Source of the DNA: Tyto alba
Taxonomy: Eukaryota > Chordata > Aves > Strigiformes > Tytonidae
DNA: 64,000 bases
Assembly (NCBI RefSeq): GCF_018691265.1
Contig: NW_024881316.1
Coordinates: 24,653,819-24,717,818 of the forward strand
Reading direction: 5' to 3'
In this document: piece after piece, positions 25,809-38,769 of the stretch
How positions within the stretch are numbered: position 1 is the first letter of the stretch
How the letters are laid out: every line of letters starts with the position of its first letter
Made by a program: the position numbers and the translations under genes
Notes under the pieces: model-generated
What the model saw: the letters and a program-made list of their open reading frames with translations, nothing else
Told to the model about the DNA's origin: nothing
Databases searched by the model: none

Positions 25809-28800
25809 ATAGAATCATGGAATGGTTTGGTTTGGAAAAGACCTTAAAGATCATCTAGTTTCAACCCCCCTGCCATGGGCAGGGACACCTTCTACTGGGT
25901 TCAGGTTGCTCAAAGCCCCGTCCAACCTGGCCTTGAACACTTCCAGGCAGGGGGCAGCCACAAACCTTCACAGTAAAGAATTTCTTCCTTATAGCTAATC
26001 TAAATCTACCCTATTTCAGTTTAAAGATGATACCCCTCATCCTGTCACTAAACTCCCTGATAAAGAATCCCTCCCCACCTTTCCTGTAGGTCCCAATTAA
26101 GTAATGGATGGCCGCTATAAGGTCTCCCCAGAGTCTTCTCTTCTCCAGCCTGGACAATCCCAACTCTCTCAGCCTGTCTTCACAGGGGAGGTTCTCCAGC
26201 CACCTGATCAACTTTGTGGCCTCCTCTGGACCCTCTCAAGCAGGTCCATGTCCTTCTTATGTTGCAGGCCCCAGAGCTGGACACAACACTCCACGTGAGG
26301 TCTCACAAGAGTGGAGCAGAGGGGGAGAATCCCGTCCCTCAACCTGATGGCCATACTTCTCTTGATGCAGCCCAAGATACAGTTGGCACATTGCCAGGCA
26401 ATGTCTATCCTCTCATCAACTAACACCCCCAATTACTTCTTCACAGGACTGCTCTCAATCCACTCATTGCCTGGACTGTATTTGTGCTTGGGATTTCCCC
26501 AACCCATGTGCAAGGCCTTGCACAGGACCCCCTGTCAAGCCTGACCAAGTCCCTCTGGATAACATCCCTTCCCTCCAGCACGTTGACCACACCGCATAGC
26601 TCAGTGTCATCAACAAACTTGCTGAGGGTTCACTCAATCCCACTGTCCATGTCACCAACAAAGATGTTAAACAGAACTGGTCCCAATACTGATCCCTGAG
26701 GGACTCAACTTGTCAATGCTCTCCTCTCTGACATCGAGCTGTTGACTGTAGCCATCTTTGAGTGCAACCATCAAGCCAATTCCTTATCCACTGAGTGCTC
26801 CATCCATAAAATCCATGTCTCTCCATTTTAGAGACAAGGATGTAATGCAAGACAGTGTCTAACGCTTTACACAAATCCAGGTAGATGACATCAGTTGATC
26901 TTCCATTATTCACCAACACCGTAACCCCATCGTAGGCCATCAAATTTGTCAGGAATGTTTTGCCCTTAGTGAAACCATGTTGGCTGTCACTAATCACCTC
27001 TTATTTTCCATGTGCCCTAGCATAGTTTCCAGGAGGATCCACTCCATGATCTTGCCAGGCACAGAGGTGAAACTGGCTGGCCTGTAGCTCCCGTCGTCTT
27101 CTTTTTTTCACATTTAAAAAATGTGGGTTAAATTTCCCCTTTTCCAGTCAGTGGGAACTCCACCGGATTGTGATGACTTCTCAACTATGATGGCTAGTGG
27201 CTTAGCAACCTTCCAAATTCCATCAGGACCCATAGATGCATCTCATCAGATCCCACGGACTTGTGCGCCTTCAGGCTCCTTAAATTGTCTCGAACCTGAC
27301 CTTCTCCTGCAGTGGGAAGTTCTTCACTTTCCCAGTCCCTGCCTTTGCCTTCTGCCTCTTGGGCAGTGTGGCTGGAGCACTTGACAGTGAAGACTGAGGA
27401 AAAAAGTCATTGAGTACCTTGGTCTTCTCCATATCTTAGGTAACGAGGTCTCCCATTTCCTTCTGGAGCAGGCCCACATTTTACCTAGTCTTCCTTTTAT
27501 CACCAATCTACCTACAGAAGGTTTTTTTGTTGCCCTTGATGTACCTGGCCACTTTTAATTCTGTCATGGCTTTGGCCTTCCTAACCTGATACCTGGACAA
27601 TTTTTCTGTATTCCTTCCAGTCTATCTGTCCTCACTTCCACCCTCTGTAGGCTGCTTTTTTGTGTTTGAGCTTGTCCAGGAGCTACTTGTTCATCCATGC
27701 AGGCCTCTTGGCGTTCTTACCTGACTTTTTCTTTGTTGGGACGCACCTCTCCTGAGCTTGTAGGAGGTGATCCTTGAATATTAATGAGCTTTTTTGGGCC
27801 CCTCTTCCCTCCAGGACTTTATCCCATGCTAGTCTACCAAGCAGATCCCTGTAGATGGACTGTACACGGCTTGGCAGTCTCTTGGTGACATCCCTGATAC
27901 GAGCTCTCAGTAAGCCGCACACCTCTACAGAGAGTGTATCAGGTCAGCAGATCATGCCTCTCAGAAGAGAGTCCCCTACTCCTGTCACCCACTGTCTTTC
28001 CTCAGATGTGCACGTTGCTCTACAGGGAGCAGGTCAGGCTGCCTTACTCAGCTCCAGCCTCTCTCCTGCTGTGACGGGTCTTTCCTCTTCCCTCTGCAGA
28101 GCGGTGAAGCGCTTCTGTGAGGGCACCTCAGGCTTTGGTGGAAGTCTCTTCCTCCTGCAGGTCCCTGCCATTGCAAGCTTCCATTCTTCTGCATTATTGC
28201 CCCCCCCCTCCCTTCCGTGTGTGCCAGCGGGGGAGTTTTTGGCTGTTTGGCCGTGGGCTGCGGTTCCACTGCAGACTGCTCTTGGAACCAGCTCTCTAAC
28301 TCCTTCTCAGCCCCCCTGACCCTACGCAGCCTTCCCACCGCCTCCCGCAGCCCGGCAGCGGCTCCGGCAGCTCCTCCGCCCGGGCTCCCCCTTTGCCGGC
28401 AGCTCTGCCGCCCGTCCCTGCCCCGGGAGAAAGGTCTGGGCGCTCCCTGCGGCCTGAGGCCTGCACTGCGGCCTCCCCCTCCCGCAGCCCCGGCTGGGGG
28501 GAGGCACCGGCCACCGCCGGGGCAGATGGCGCAGACCCCCCCGCCGGAGCTGCCGCCTCTGCTCTCAGAGGAGTGCCCGCCGTCCTGCCCTCAGGGGCAG
28601 GGAGGAGGAGTGCCCGTGGCCCGGGCGGGTGGTCACAGAAAGGTGCCCCGCTGCTGGGCTGGGGGGACTTCAAGCCTCTCCTCTTGGCCCGTGGAATGTC
28701 TCTCCTTGGAAGAGGAGCACGGACTGCTGTGCAAACCGCCGCGCCGCGCCCGGCCTGCCCGCCCTGGTCACCGCGCTCCCCAGGGCTGTCCTTCAAGTGC

Positions 28801-28830
28801 ACACTCAAACACCCTGAATGACTGTTGCAA
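25809..28830 (-). mobile_element. CR1 LINE, internally deleted, with ORF1 and RT remnants
   Basis: A CR1 non-LTR retrotransposon on the minus strand. The 3' end is at about 25809, where the plus strand starts TATAGAATCATGGAATGG, the usual avian CR1 tail. Reverse-transcriptase pieces follow: VRPHVECCVQLWGLQHKKDM and LRELGLSRLEKRRLWGDLIA at 26.0-26.4 kb, and [11 protein letters not shown] with [11 protein letters not shown] at 26.7-27.0 kb. At 27.7-27.9 kb the ORF2 linker (LAWDKVLEGRGAQKS...LLQAQERC) is seen. Just before it lies GVGDSLLRG, the start of the ORF1 esterase-like domain, so most of that domain and the endonuclease are missing. The 28.0-28.83 kb part is GC-rich and corresponds to the 5' region and ORF1 start. 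Frames are broken by shifts and stops, so it is inactive. The 5' limit is uncertain by about 50 bp. Confidence 0.88.
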
Positions 28831-29624
28831 CATTAAAATGTCTGAACAAAAAAAACCCTAGAAAAATAGTACCAAGGTATGGAAAACCGGTCCCATCTGA
28901 ATTTTGTCTTACTTGTTTTATACATAAAGAACAAAAAAATTATAATGATAACCACAATACTGTGTGTAGTGTTGGTGTGCTGGGTATGGCGTTGTACTTT
29001 GTTACCACGAGTCATTAACAGTCATCTTTTAAAACAGTAGAAGATCTATTGATGAGAGTCACAGAGGCATGCCCAATGTTTTACCTGTCCATCAGATAAA
29101 AGTCACATAGTTGAGAGGTATAGATACATGATTTCTGGTCACCACAAATAAGCGGTCCCTGGTATAGCTAGTCAGAGATTCTACAAGAGGAGAAGTATTT
29201 AGCTGAATCATAAATCCTGCAAAATTTCTAGGTCAAAATTTTACTGCTGAAAAATCATTCATGGAGATCACAACGTGCTCAGAGGGAGCACTGATGTCTG
29301 AACAAAAAGCATGCACAAGAATTCCACTGTAGTGATTGCAATTTAAAACAAGTGAAAAAAAAATAGTTAAATAATTAAAATAGTTATTAAAAAAAAAAAA
29401 GAAAAATTCAAAGGAGCTGCCAAAAAGATGAAATGGTTATAAGTGACCAGAATAATGTTTAAGACAGTAACATTTCAAAGAAGCTGTGCATCAGCTTATA
29501 AGACTTTAAGATATCAGTAAATATTAGGGTGTTCGAAGAACAGTGCAAAGTAAAAAAAGGAATCAAGAGGAAAAGGCTCTGAAGACAGAAAGTTGTATTC
29601 AAATAAAGTCTAAAGGAAAAATAA

Positions 29625-29673
29625 AGGAAGGGGGTGGGGGGGGGAGGGGGAAGGAGGGGAAGGGGGGGCAGGG
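29625..29673 (+). other. G-rich tract with quadruplex potential
   Basis: About 49 bp of the plus strand with successive runs of 5, 9, 5, 4 and 7 G separated by one to six bases. This fits the usual G-quadruplex pattern several times over. The G-rich strand is the non-coding strand of MLIP, so the transcript carries the C-rich version. Confidence 0.75.
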
Positions 29674-32080
29674 AAATCCAGGGGAAATCTAGTCCATGAT
29701 ATAAAAACATCATATATTAGGCCAAGAAAGGCTTTGAGAAAAGAACCTGCTAAATTTCCTTACAACTACTGGGGCCAGTAGTTATAATCAAGACATAAAA
29801 AAATGAATGAAGAGGAGACCCAAGCTGAAAATTAGTTCCTTACTTCAGTTTTCCTCACAGGAAGACTTAGGGAGGTTCTCACACTGACAAACAATTTGGA
29901 GGAACTGTCTCAAGTGCAGTGTCAATAAAACAGATTTGAGAACAAATCAATAAAATAAGCAAATAAAATGCAAGGAATAAATAAAGTTGTGAAGCAATTC
30001 CAGTGTGAAATCACCACACTATGAATTGTGATATTTAACTTAATCTTTCAGACATAACCAGCACCAGAAGAATGAGAAGTGGCAACAATGGGTCAGGTTT
30101 TACTACAGGATGCTAAAGGGTACCGGGAATCACAAATCACTACATGTGACATTTCAAGCTGTGCAAAGTAGTGGGAACAAATTACACTAAAGAACAGAAT
30201 TAGTATACATTTGGACAAATAATAGGGAATGGCTTTTGAAAGGGCACTCATGCCTGATAAATCTTTTACAGTTATTTTAAAGAGTCAGTGATGCAAGAAA
30301 GCTGGCTTATATGGCAGATGTAGGTTATGTTTAACCTAGCAATATGAGAATCTTTCAGCATCTAGGAACACACATTGGATGAAACCAAGTGAGAATCAAC
30401 AGGTCATCTTATGCGAGGCTTAGTATTTGGGGTTTTTTTCCTCACTGGGTCCCTAAATGTATAACCAGCGATAACAAAATGAGGCTGCATCACAGAGCAT
30501 GAAGTCCAGTGGAGGTTCAGCCATGCTGCATGTGGATTTCCAAAGGCTTTAGTGAACGTCTTTCAACAGGGTCTACTAAGAAAACGAAACTGCTGCGGAG
30601 TAAAAGAGTATTTCCTATGGATCAGTTAAAAGATAGGAAGCAAAAGGCTGGAATCAATGTTTAAATTTCACAGTGGAGAAAAGTCACAAATAGAGTTCCT
30701 CAGAGACATGCTCTGGAATCTGGGTTCTAAATTATGGATGTACTAGCTAGAAAAGAGTGGCTAGTAATATCAAAGTTTGCAGGTAATACTCAATCATTCA
30801 GAGAAGTGAAACCAAAATATCAGTGCAGAGAGTTGCAGAGAGATCTTATAATACCGAGTCAATGAATGATAAAAAGGCAGGTGAAATCTGACTAAATTCA
30901 ACATTGGTACATTTCACAGGAAAAAAACTAAATTACATCCTAAATTTACACATGCAGTGATGAACTAGTTAGAACAGAAACTAGCTCTCACTACTCAGGA
31001 AATATATCTTGGATCTATTGTATACTCTGCTGTGCAAACTTTAGCTTACTGATCAATACAAGTAAGAAGAACTAAATAAATCACAAGGAATTAAGAAAGG
31101 AATAGAAATAAGAAAGAACTCTATCACGTCATCATGTAAAAATGAAGCACTGTGTCCAGAGCTAGACAAGAGCAGTTTATGGTTTCAGTCTCCCAATCTC
31201 AAAAACAAAAACCTGAAAATGATATAAAAAAGGAGAACAAGGATCATCAAAGATATGGGACAGTATCCATACTTCTCAAAGAGCAACTAACTGACTATGA
31301 CTCTTCTGTACAAAAACGAGGTGACTGATAAGGTATTATGGTTAATACCTAGAAAATCATTAATATTATCTAAAATGTGAAGAAAGAACAACTGTTTACT
31401 GTTTCAATACAAGTACTGAGGTCAAGCAGTATCTTTAAAACAAAGAAATAAAGTACTTCACACAAGGCATTGTTAAAAAGTAAACCCTATTGCTACAGAA
31501 TGTTGTAGACACCAAAGTATAACAAGATTCAAAAAGTAACTGGAAAAAATAATGAAAGAAGAAGTGGTCAAAGATTACAAAACAGAAGAAAATGATTCAG
31601 GAAGTCCCTAAAATTCCTTTAGCTGAAATACAATTGGGAAAATTTCTCAACCACATCTCATTTTTTCCCTAGGCATTCATTTGTGGTCATTGTCACTTGG
31701 ACAGGCTCCATGACCTCTCTTCTGACTTTTATTCAGGAAGTTTAGCTGCAACAGGACTAAACTGTGATCAGAGCTAAAATGAACATCTGATGAATAGTCT
31801 CCCTTTCTTTATTTGATTTTACCCTTGCTTTTCCCTAGTTGAGCCAGATTTGATTTAAACAAGCATATAATAAGAAAATATATGCCAGAACATTGTTGCA
31901 TATAAACAAAATTGTAGGAATGGAATATTAAAAGAGTCCAAGGACCAGTAGTAGACTCCATAGTTGTCATACACCTCAAGATTCAAAAAGACTCTCTAGT
32001 TTGTAATTTGGTCCATGGATTTACAAGTAGGGTCAGAATTTACAGTTTCTTTAAAACAGGTGTGTATTCAATACAGAAGA

Positions 32081-32118
32081 AAGCAATGCAGCTCTGTATA
32101 AGCAATGCAGCTTTGTAT
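32081..32118. repeat. 19-bp tandem duplication
   Basis: Two adjacent copies of AAGCAATGCAGCTCTGTAT, the second with one C-to-T change, in the intron between exons H and I. Confidence 0.95.
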
Positions 32119-35100
32119 GAGGGTACTGACTGCAGCTTCTTTCAAAGGGCCAAGAAAGTAAATAATTACTTTAGATTTTGTGCTTGTGCAAATTTTGAAA
32201 AACAGCATATCACAGCTATGCAATACATACCACATGACTCTCTGTTACCATAGGTGCTGATTTGTAAAGGCTGGCCTGCAAAAAAGGTAAATATTTACAG
32301 TATTACATACAATATCATAGTGGTCATAGCAATGACAGAAGAAAAATCCATGGACATCAGTAATCTTAGGTACAGAAGCTTTTACCACTGATGCAGTGAT
32401 ATCCAATTGGTAAGAGAATTTAAATTACTATAATTTCCAGTTTATTTCTAGGTATAATCAAGTATGAATGCCTGTTGTTAAAATTTTAGGGATACTTTTT
32501 TCCAAGTTCAAGAAAATTTCACTTTTTCATCTCAATGTAAACTTGAGATGTAAGTCCTGACATTTTTGAGACTGCCATTGTCTGTTAATTTGCAGCATCA
32601 ATGTTTTTAACATTATCAATTGTTTTGGGAGTTCAGTCCAACCTTCTCATCTTTCTGACGTTACATTATGAAAACCAGAACAATCCTACTCAAGCATTAC
32701 TTTTTTTTTTCTGAGTATACAATGAACAGCAGAAGCCCTGTTTTCCAGATCAAGGGTAAATGTGGTGAATGCAAAGTATGTGTGTATGTATGTGAAATAC
32801 GCGTGTGCCACATGCTTATTTGCCCACACAACGGTGAGATTCAGAAGTTCTGGTGCATTAATCCATCCAATCACCTCCTTCAAGCTCTGTATGAGTTTTA
32901 CTGGATATCACAGTGTTTATGTACAGATAACATCCTTCCTTGATGCAGGTGTGATTTGGAGGCCTTAAGACTCTAAAATGTAAATATTCTTCAGTATGGT
33001 GGTAGAAATGTACTATATACAATCGTTAGAAGTTATAGCTGCAGTAGAAGACGAGACAGTGCCATTACTGCCTGCACCCACTGCAGAAGGACCACTACTA
33101 TTGTGTTTTTATCAACTCAATTATATGTTCCTCTCACTGTTTCAAGAAGAAAAACAACTCCATCACATTTGGAGATGGAAGAACATGCTCTTCCTATGTT
33201 TCCCTGTGACAAAGGCTTTGCAGAGATTTGACCACAAAACTCCAGACATGGTCTCTCAGGTGTTAAACAGAGACGTTTAATCACTCCCTGGACCTGTTGG
33301 CTCTACTCCTGCGTTGGTGGTGAGAACAACGTCACCACAAGTCATGGTGGAGGACTGTACTCATCACTGAGTGTTCACATCTCTAAACAGAGCCACTGGT
33401 GGAGGAAACCCTCCCACTCACAACGGGGCAGCTGTGATTTAGCACTAAATCTACCAGAAGTACATCTTTTTCCCCTGACAGAGTAAACTAGAGTTTTTAC
33501 TAATGGTTACTTACATACCACTGTCCTTCATACCATTAACTAAGTGTGATGACTGATCTCATGTGAGCTTAAAGACATCAAAGCACTTGAGAGTGATCTA
33601 CAGATACAAGCAGGCTGGGATTAAATTGTCTCACTTCAGTGGTGCAAATTAAGAGTAAATCTCACTTCAGAGGAGTTATCTGAAATGCATATAAACACAG
33701 CAGACCACAAATAAAGAAAAGCGCTACTTATTTCTACATGTCTGTGTGCATTTTTAGCTGCTTCATGTTCTTTCATTTTTTCACCTGTGTGTCATGTCTG
33801 TAACACTTAAAAAAAAATTTTAGAATAGAACTGTCAAAAAGAGCAAAATGCCAATAATATGTGAAGTAATTATTCCAATTAATCATGAGAAATTATTTCT
33901 AAAATAAATTAAGTGGGCTAAATGACAAAACTAAATTTGCTAGAATTTGAAATTAAAATTAAGAAAGCTTTAATTGGTGACTAATTATATGGAAATGTAA
34001 TGAATAATTATATATATTAGGGCACTCAATAACCATAAAAGTAATTCATTTAGAGAATGGTTATATTATTACATTATTATTACAAATCAGCAGTACCATC
34101 CCTAAAGCTAACAGACATACACTATTATAAAATGATGAATAGGATTATATCAAAGACTATACTGTTTAAAAAGTTGTTAAACGACAACTGTAATACTAAG
34201 TTGTCAGCTGGTACAAACTGCTGTAATTTCACTGAAGTCAGACATTTTTCTATACTTTTTATACACTTCCTTGCTGTTTGTACAATCATGTACGTCCTCA
34301 AAAGGTTCTGAAGCGCATGAGAAGACAAAAAGTAATTGAGGCGAAGGCAAATCTATGACATTTTAATAGTTAAATAACAGGATATTTCAACATATTTGTA
34401 TACTCTACTGTTCCACAGAACCTGCTGAAGTATTTAGTAGCACTATCATGTGTGCATACACATACATTTATATGTGTGCACGATTATAAATAAAACTTTA
34501 GGATGAGGACAGATTTTCCTATCCCTGACTCATAAACAAAATAGATCTTTTATTTTAACCAAAAACACCTTCAAAGAAAGATTTTGACAAGTATCTCAAT
34601 AGCAGACATCATGAATTCAAAAAGATTAAGAAAACTATATTGCTAAATTACCATTTTAATTCTTTTTAGTAAAATTAATTCAGTTGTATAAACTAAAATC
34701 CTACTTCTAAAAGAAAGAAAAAAGTTTTGCAAGAAAAGGATGGCTGAAAATCATTACTCCATGACATCTCACATGAGACACCACAGACCTCCTGGGGGAA
34801 CTCACAGTTTGATATTATGATAACAAGTGTCTGTACAATACTCAGTTCCTGATTTCTATCAAAGACACTGTTAAATTGGCTCAAAGTAGGCACCTTGTTT
34901 CAAAACAGACGTCTTGTACCTACTGTGAAGAAATGTTGGCCCCTGGACTATAGCTCCTCTGGTGAACAAAAGTCAGCATACACAGAGGCTTAGGAACGGG
35001 TCCTTTCCAGTTAATGGTTAGCACCCTACCTTCAATGCTTTGCTGTACACCAACTACCACTCTTCCAGACAGTTTTCCATCATGGTCTGCATGGTAGCTT

Positions 35101-36693
35101 AAGGGATGAGGCCATCCTGGGTCTTGTGCTAGGGGGGGCTCACTTTGAGGGGAGGGAAGTGGAAGGAAGAGATGAAGACAGATCTATGGAAAAGCACCTC
35201 ACTGTGACCTCACCTTAAGCACCAAAGGACAAGCCACCAGTAGGTTTATTAGCTGGGACAGAAATAGCCTTTGTATGTCCTACCAAGGAAACAGAGCAAG
35301 AGAGGCGGATAGAGCTGTGATGTATGAGGGCTGTTAGGGACACCTGGGTCATCCTTCAGGAGACTATGCTTAGAGTGCATTGATGCCAGAGTCCAGAAGA
35401 GCCTGGACCCACCAAGTTCAGCCACCACAGCACATCCTGAAGACCACAGTCTGTATTCTGACACACAAAAAATTCAACATGCCTGTACAATTTATAGGAA
35501 AGGTTAGACTATCAACAATCCCCTATGTTTTTCCCAAATGTATTTTTAAATAATGATTTGTTTCATTTATCTAGAAAGTTCCAGAGAGACTAGGAAGTAA
35601 GAGCTTATAAGGATGATTTTCTATGCCAGCAAAGAAAACTTAACTGTATCCCTAGGCATATAAAATGAATGCCTGAATTTATGTTATATGTCAGCCACAG
35701 TTTTGGGACCTGGAGATCTGCACTGGAGTGATATTAAATATACTCTGTTCTCACAGACTACCTCTGAAACACACTCTTTTATTTCATTAAAAATCTCTCT
35801 TCCAATATGCTTTCTAATTAGTATGAGCCAGCACAATCTGTCAAGTAAAAATCACAATATGCAATAAAATATGCATGCCACCACATTCAAGAATCAAAAT
35901 GGAATTGATCAGTCAAGCATTGTGCTGGCATAAAACTGGGAGGCCTCTATTGCTTTGCCAGCACTGCTTTGATTTGAGGTTCAATAGAAATGCTGAATGA
36001 TGAATAGTAAGCAGAGATTTCTCACCACATGACTAGATGAGTTCTAAGTACAATATGGAGCCTGAAGTAACTGTGTGTGCTAGTGAGAATTAAAATGTTA
36101 ATTGGGTTTAATGTTTCAATAATTGAACTGATGACTCAATACAGAGATTTGCTTTGTATGTTGGAATGTGTGTATATGTGACAAAACAGCTACTATTCAT
36201 CTAAGACTAAACTGTGGGTTTTCAGCCAGTTTGGAAGGAAAAGTTTGGGTCAGCCTCAAATTCTGATGGATAGGCAAGAACCAAAGGACTCCTACCAAAG
36301 CAAGTCCCCTACTATGCAGGCTGAGTCCGATAATAAACCCTTCCGCACCTGTAATAGTCTGTTTGTCAAGTAGCTGAGCTCTTGCCCAACACTCAAAGCA
36401 AACAACAATAGAGTGTGTGAATAAATGAATTTTAACAGCATATTCAGCGGTAAAATTTTCAGTACACACTGCACTGAGGAGATTTCAGCCATGATGGATC
36501 TACAGCAGTGGGATATCTCAAGTCTCAACTGCCACTGCTTTAACATACTTGTTTCTCTGTACTAGATGCAACGCCTCATGTCATGAGTAGAAGCCCATGT
36601 CTGCTACATGCAGAATCACATAGTACAGTAGAAAGATTAGACAAATGAGACAATTCTGCATGAAAAATATAGAGTAATTATAAAAGTACTTAC

Positions 36694-36738
36694 ATATCTT
36701 GTTTCACGACCAGCTGCTCTCTGCAGTGTTGTTGACAC
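36694..36738 (-). CDS. MLIP: MLIP exon H (TTLQRAAGRET, 45 nt)
   Basis: Minus-strand small exon of 15 codons, phase 0-0. The acceptor is TTTGTATAAG|GTGTCA and the donor AGATAT|GTAAGT. The peptide is VSTTLQRAAGRETRY, matching human TPTTLPRAAGRETKY. The donor has a full GTAAGT, while the acceptor has a T-rich tract ending in an AAG. The human protein then has about 15 residues (ANLSSPSSTVSESQL) for which I could not find a coding exon in the 13.7 kb before exon I. Confidence 0.93.
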
Positions 36739-38448
36739 CTTATACAAAAAAAAATAGTTATATTAAGAGCAATGTGTTAATTTGTGGAGTAACTCAGAGA
36801 TTTTCATCATTGTGACAAGTTACTAGTTGCTCAAATTCAAGAAAACACCAGTTTTCCATAAAGGTTCATGAGTTAAATGAGAATAAGGTATATTAAAGTT
36901 TTGCTTGAGGTACTTGTTGTAGAACATATATTTAATTTTTATTGCTCAAAAAATATTGATCCTGTTCTATTCAAGCTGGCTTTTGAATTATCTGTGAGAA
37001 CTCCCATAACAAAATGCCTATTAGTAGACAGCCACAGGTGTGGTTGTCCCATGACATTTGCTCACAAAATAACCTGAAACACCATCTTTCCATGTCCTTT
37101 GCAAGAACTTGCTGTCATCAGACTAATCCATTATATTGCTAAGGCATTTACTTATAACACCTACTCTTTTTCCCCTCCTGTCTGTGACTCCCTATTATCC
37201 TCTGTTTAAGCACTTTGTGCTCTCATTCTGAGGTTCTCACAATCTTTATCTTGGTCCCTATGCTGCATCCTGTTAAACTCACCTTTTGCCCCCTTTATTC
37301 GGTTTCATTACTGCTAACAAATGCCTTCCATTTGGCCCAAGGAAGTATTTTTTAGATGCTACAGCAAAAAAGTTCAACTTAGTACTAGATTTCTAACCAC
37401 TTTGGATTCAGTGCAGGCACTGGAAAACATTTTCTCAATAACAGTCTCTGCCTACTTTTTCAGCTACCATCTTTTAATTTGTTTCCATCTTACAGCTGCC
37501 TGAGGCCTGATTCACCACTGAATGATGGTTGACAGAAGTAATTTTAAAAATGAAAATGAAATTTGAAGTGTATATTGAATATAATCTCTCAGGAATGCTG
37601 TTTCTGTGCCCTATTTTTTCATGGTAGACTGGACATTGTGCAGGATTTTTTGAATATATTAACTTTTTGATAAATTCCTCTCTCAGAAATCCCTTTCCTC
37701 CTCTTTCCAGTTGGATTTCTGCCATTTTCACTCTCCTATAACTAGTAATACCAACTTAAATTTACCTCAAGCAAACTGAATACAGGACCCTCCTCCCTTG
37801 GTTATTCATCCTTCTGAACCCATAAGGCACACCAATATAAGGTAATGAAACCAGAAGATTAACACCAGTATAGAAAGTTATTCCTGCCTCTCACTACCTG
37901 TTTCTGAGTTAGCCAGGGTAAATGGATGTAGTAGATATCCCCCTGTTGTGAGGGGCCAGAGTTAAAAGGAAATCAGCACTTAAGAGCAAGTCAACATAAT
38001 AATTTAATTATCCCATTGTTTGAAAACCAGTAATGAATATGAAAATAAATCTGTTCTGAAGGTTGTTTCCAATCACTGAAGCTAGAAACACTGGCTCCTC
38101 TGCAGTAAGGACCCATAGATGGAATGAAATCTAGGAAAGAACCAGAGATCCTGCAATATGGAAGACAAGATATGAAGGACTTCTTTCTTGTGGATCCTAA
38201 CCTCTGAAACCTTAACAGATAGCTTCTCTTTCATAATATAACTCCTTCTGACTTCAGGAAAGCATCCTGCAACAAAGACTGTACGACTCCAGGGCTACAG
38301 TTCTGTCCTTCCATGTCTTTCAAATCACTAAACAAGTCTACTGATGTTGCACCTCTTAACTGGAGTTTTCTGTTGTTATAGGGTTTACTGTTGTGATTTT
38401 GTTTGCTTGTAAAGAGCCTGTAAAGAGCATTTGGACTTATTCACCTAC
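36739..38448 (-). other. MLIP: MLIP intron G-H
   Basis: A 1.7 kb intron of unremarkable AT-rich sequence. No repeat family, extra exon or RNA gene was seen in it. Confidence 0.8.
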
Positions 38449-38508
38449 CTTGCCAACATCTGACTCAGTGCTCATCTGCAGAAAACTTGGAGAAGATTCA
38501 CATCGGCG
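38449..38508 (-). CDS. MLIP: MLIP exon G
   Basis: Minus-strand exon of 20 codons, phase 0-0. The acceptor is AATTTTACAG|CGCCGA and the donor GGCAAG|GTAGGT. The peptide is RRCESSPSFLQMSTESDVGK. The human protein has 20 residues in the same place, HSSDSPSRSPKTLLGSDTVK, and the two share the S-SPS and SD-VK pattern. Sequence match alone is modest; the call rests on position, phase, length and good splice sites. The intron separating it from exon F is 95 bp. Confidence 0.87.
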
Positions 38509-38603
38509 CTGTAAAATTATTTTCAACAGAGAACAGACTTATTAGCGACAAGAGACAAAAGAAAAGGAAGATAAAAAGTCAATCCCACATACTGATGGGT
38601 TAC

Positions 38604-38687
38604 CATAGTCAATGGGTCCTGCAGAACTTGATCAATGACAGCACACAGCTCTTCTGTTTGTTGTCTGAGCTGGGCAGGGGAGCACAT
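38604..38687 (-). CDS. MLIP: MLIP exon F (PAQLRQQTEELC helix)
   Basis: Minus-strand exon of 28 codons, phase 0-0. The acceptor is CTCCTTTTTCAG|ATGTGC and the donor ACTATG|GTAACC. The peptide starts MCSPAQLRQQTEELCAVIDQ and ends VLQDPLTM. Human MLIP has FPAQLRQQTEELCATIDKVLQDSLSM, making this the best conserved part of the C-terminal half. The heptad-like pattern of Leu, Ile and Val suggests an amphipathic helix, a likely protein-binding surface by inference. The leading ATG is an ordinary internal Met codon here. Only 82 bp of intron separate it from exon E. Confidence 0.96.
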
Positions 38688-38769
38688 CTGAAAAAGGAGG
38701 ACACATCACTCAGTTAACATTTGCATTTCATTTTCAAATAAAGATTTGAAATTGATATAACAGCACTAC

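Larger units (their letters stand above)
22991..36693 (-). other. MLIP: MLIP intron H-I
   Basis: The longest intron, 13.7 kb. It holds the 3 kb CR1 element (25809-28830), an A/T-rich patch near 29350-29400, a G-rich tract (29625-29673) and a 19-bp tandem duplication (32081-32118). A human MLIP segment of about 15 residues (ANLSSPSSTVSESQL) should be coded here, but I found no clear exon. A 24-nt exon-like unit with good splice sites lies at 24781-24804. Confidence 0.75.

Noticed and set aside
27855..28861. Plus-strand open frames of 142 to 214 codons
   Set aside because: They are antisense to the CR1 element and owe their length to its high GC content and lack of AT-rich stops.
35214..35252. 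39-nt exon-like unit on minus (LINLLVACPLVLK) with TTCTGTCCCAG acceptor and AAG|GTGAGG donor
   Set aside because: The peptide is hydrophobic and unlike MLIP, and single units with passable splice sites are expected by chance in 14 kb of intron.
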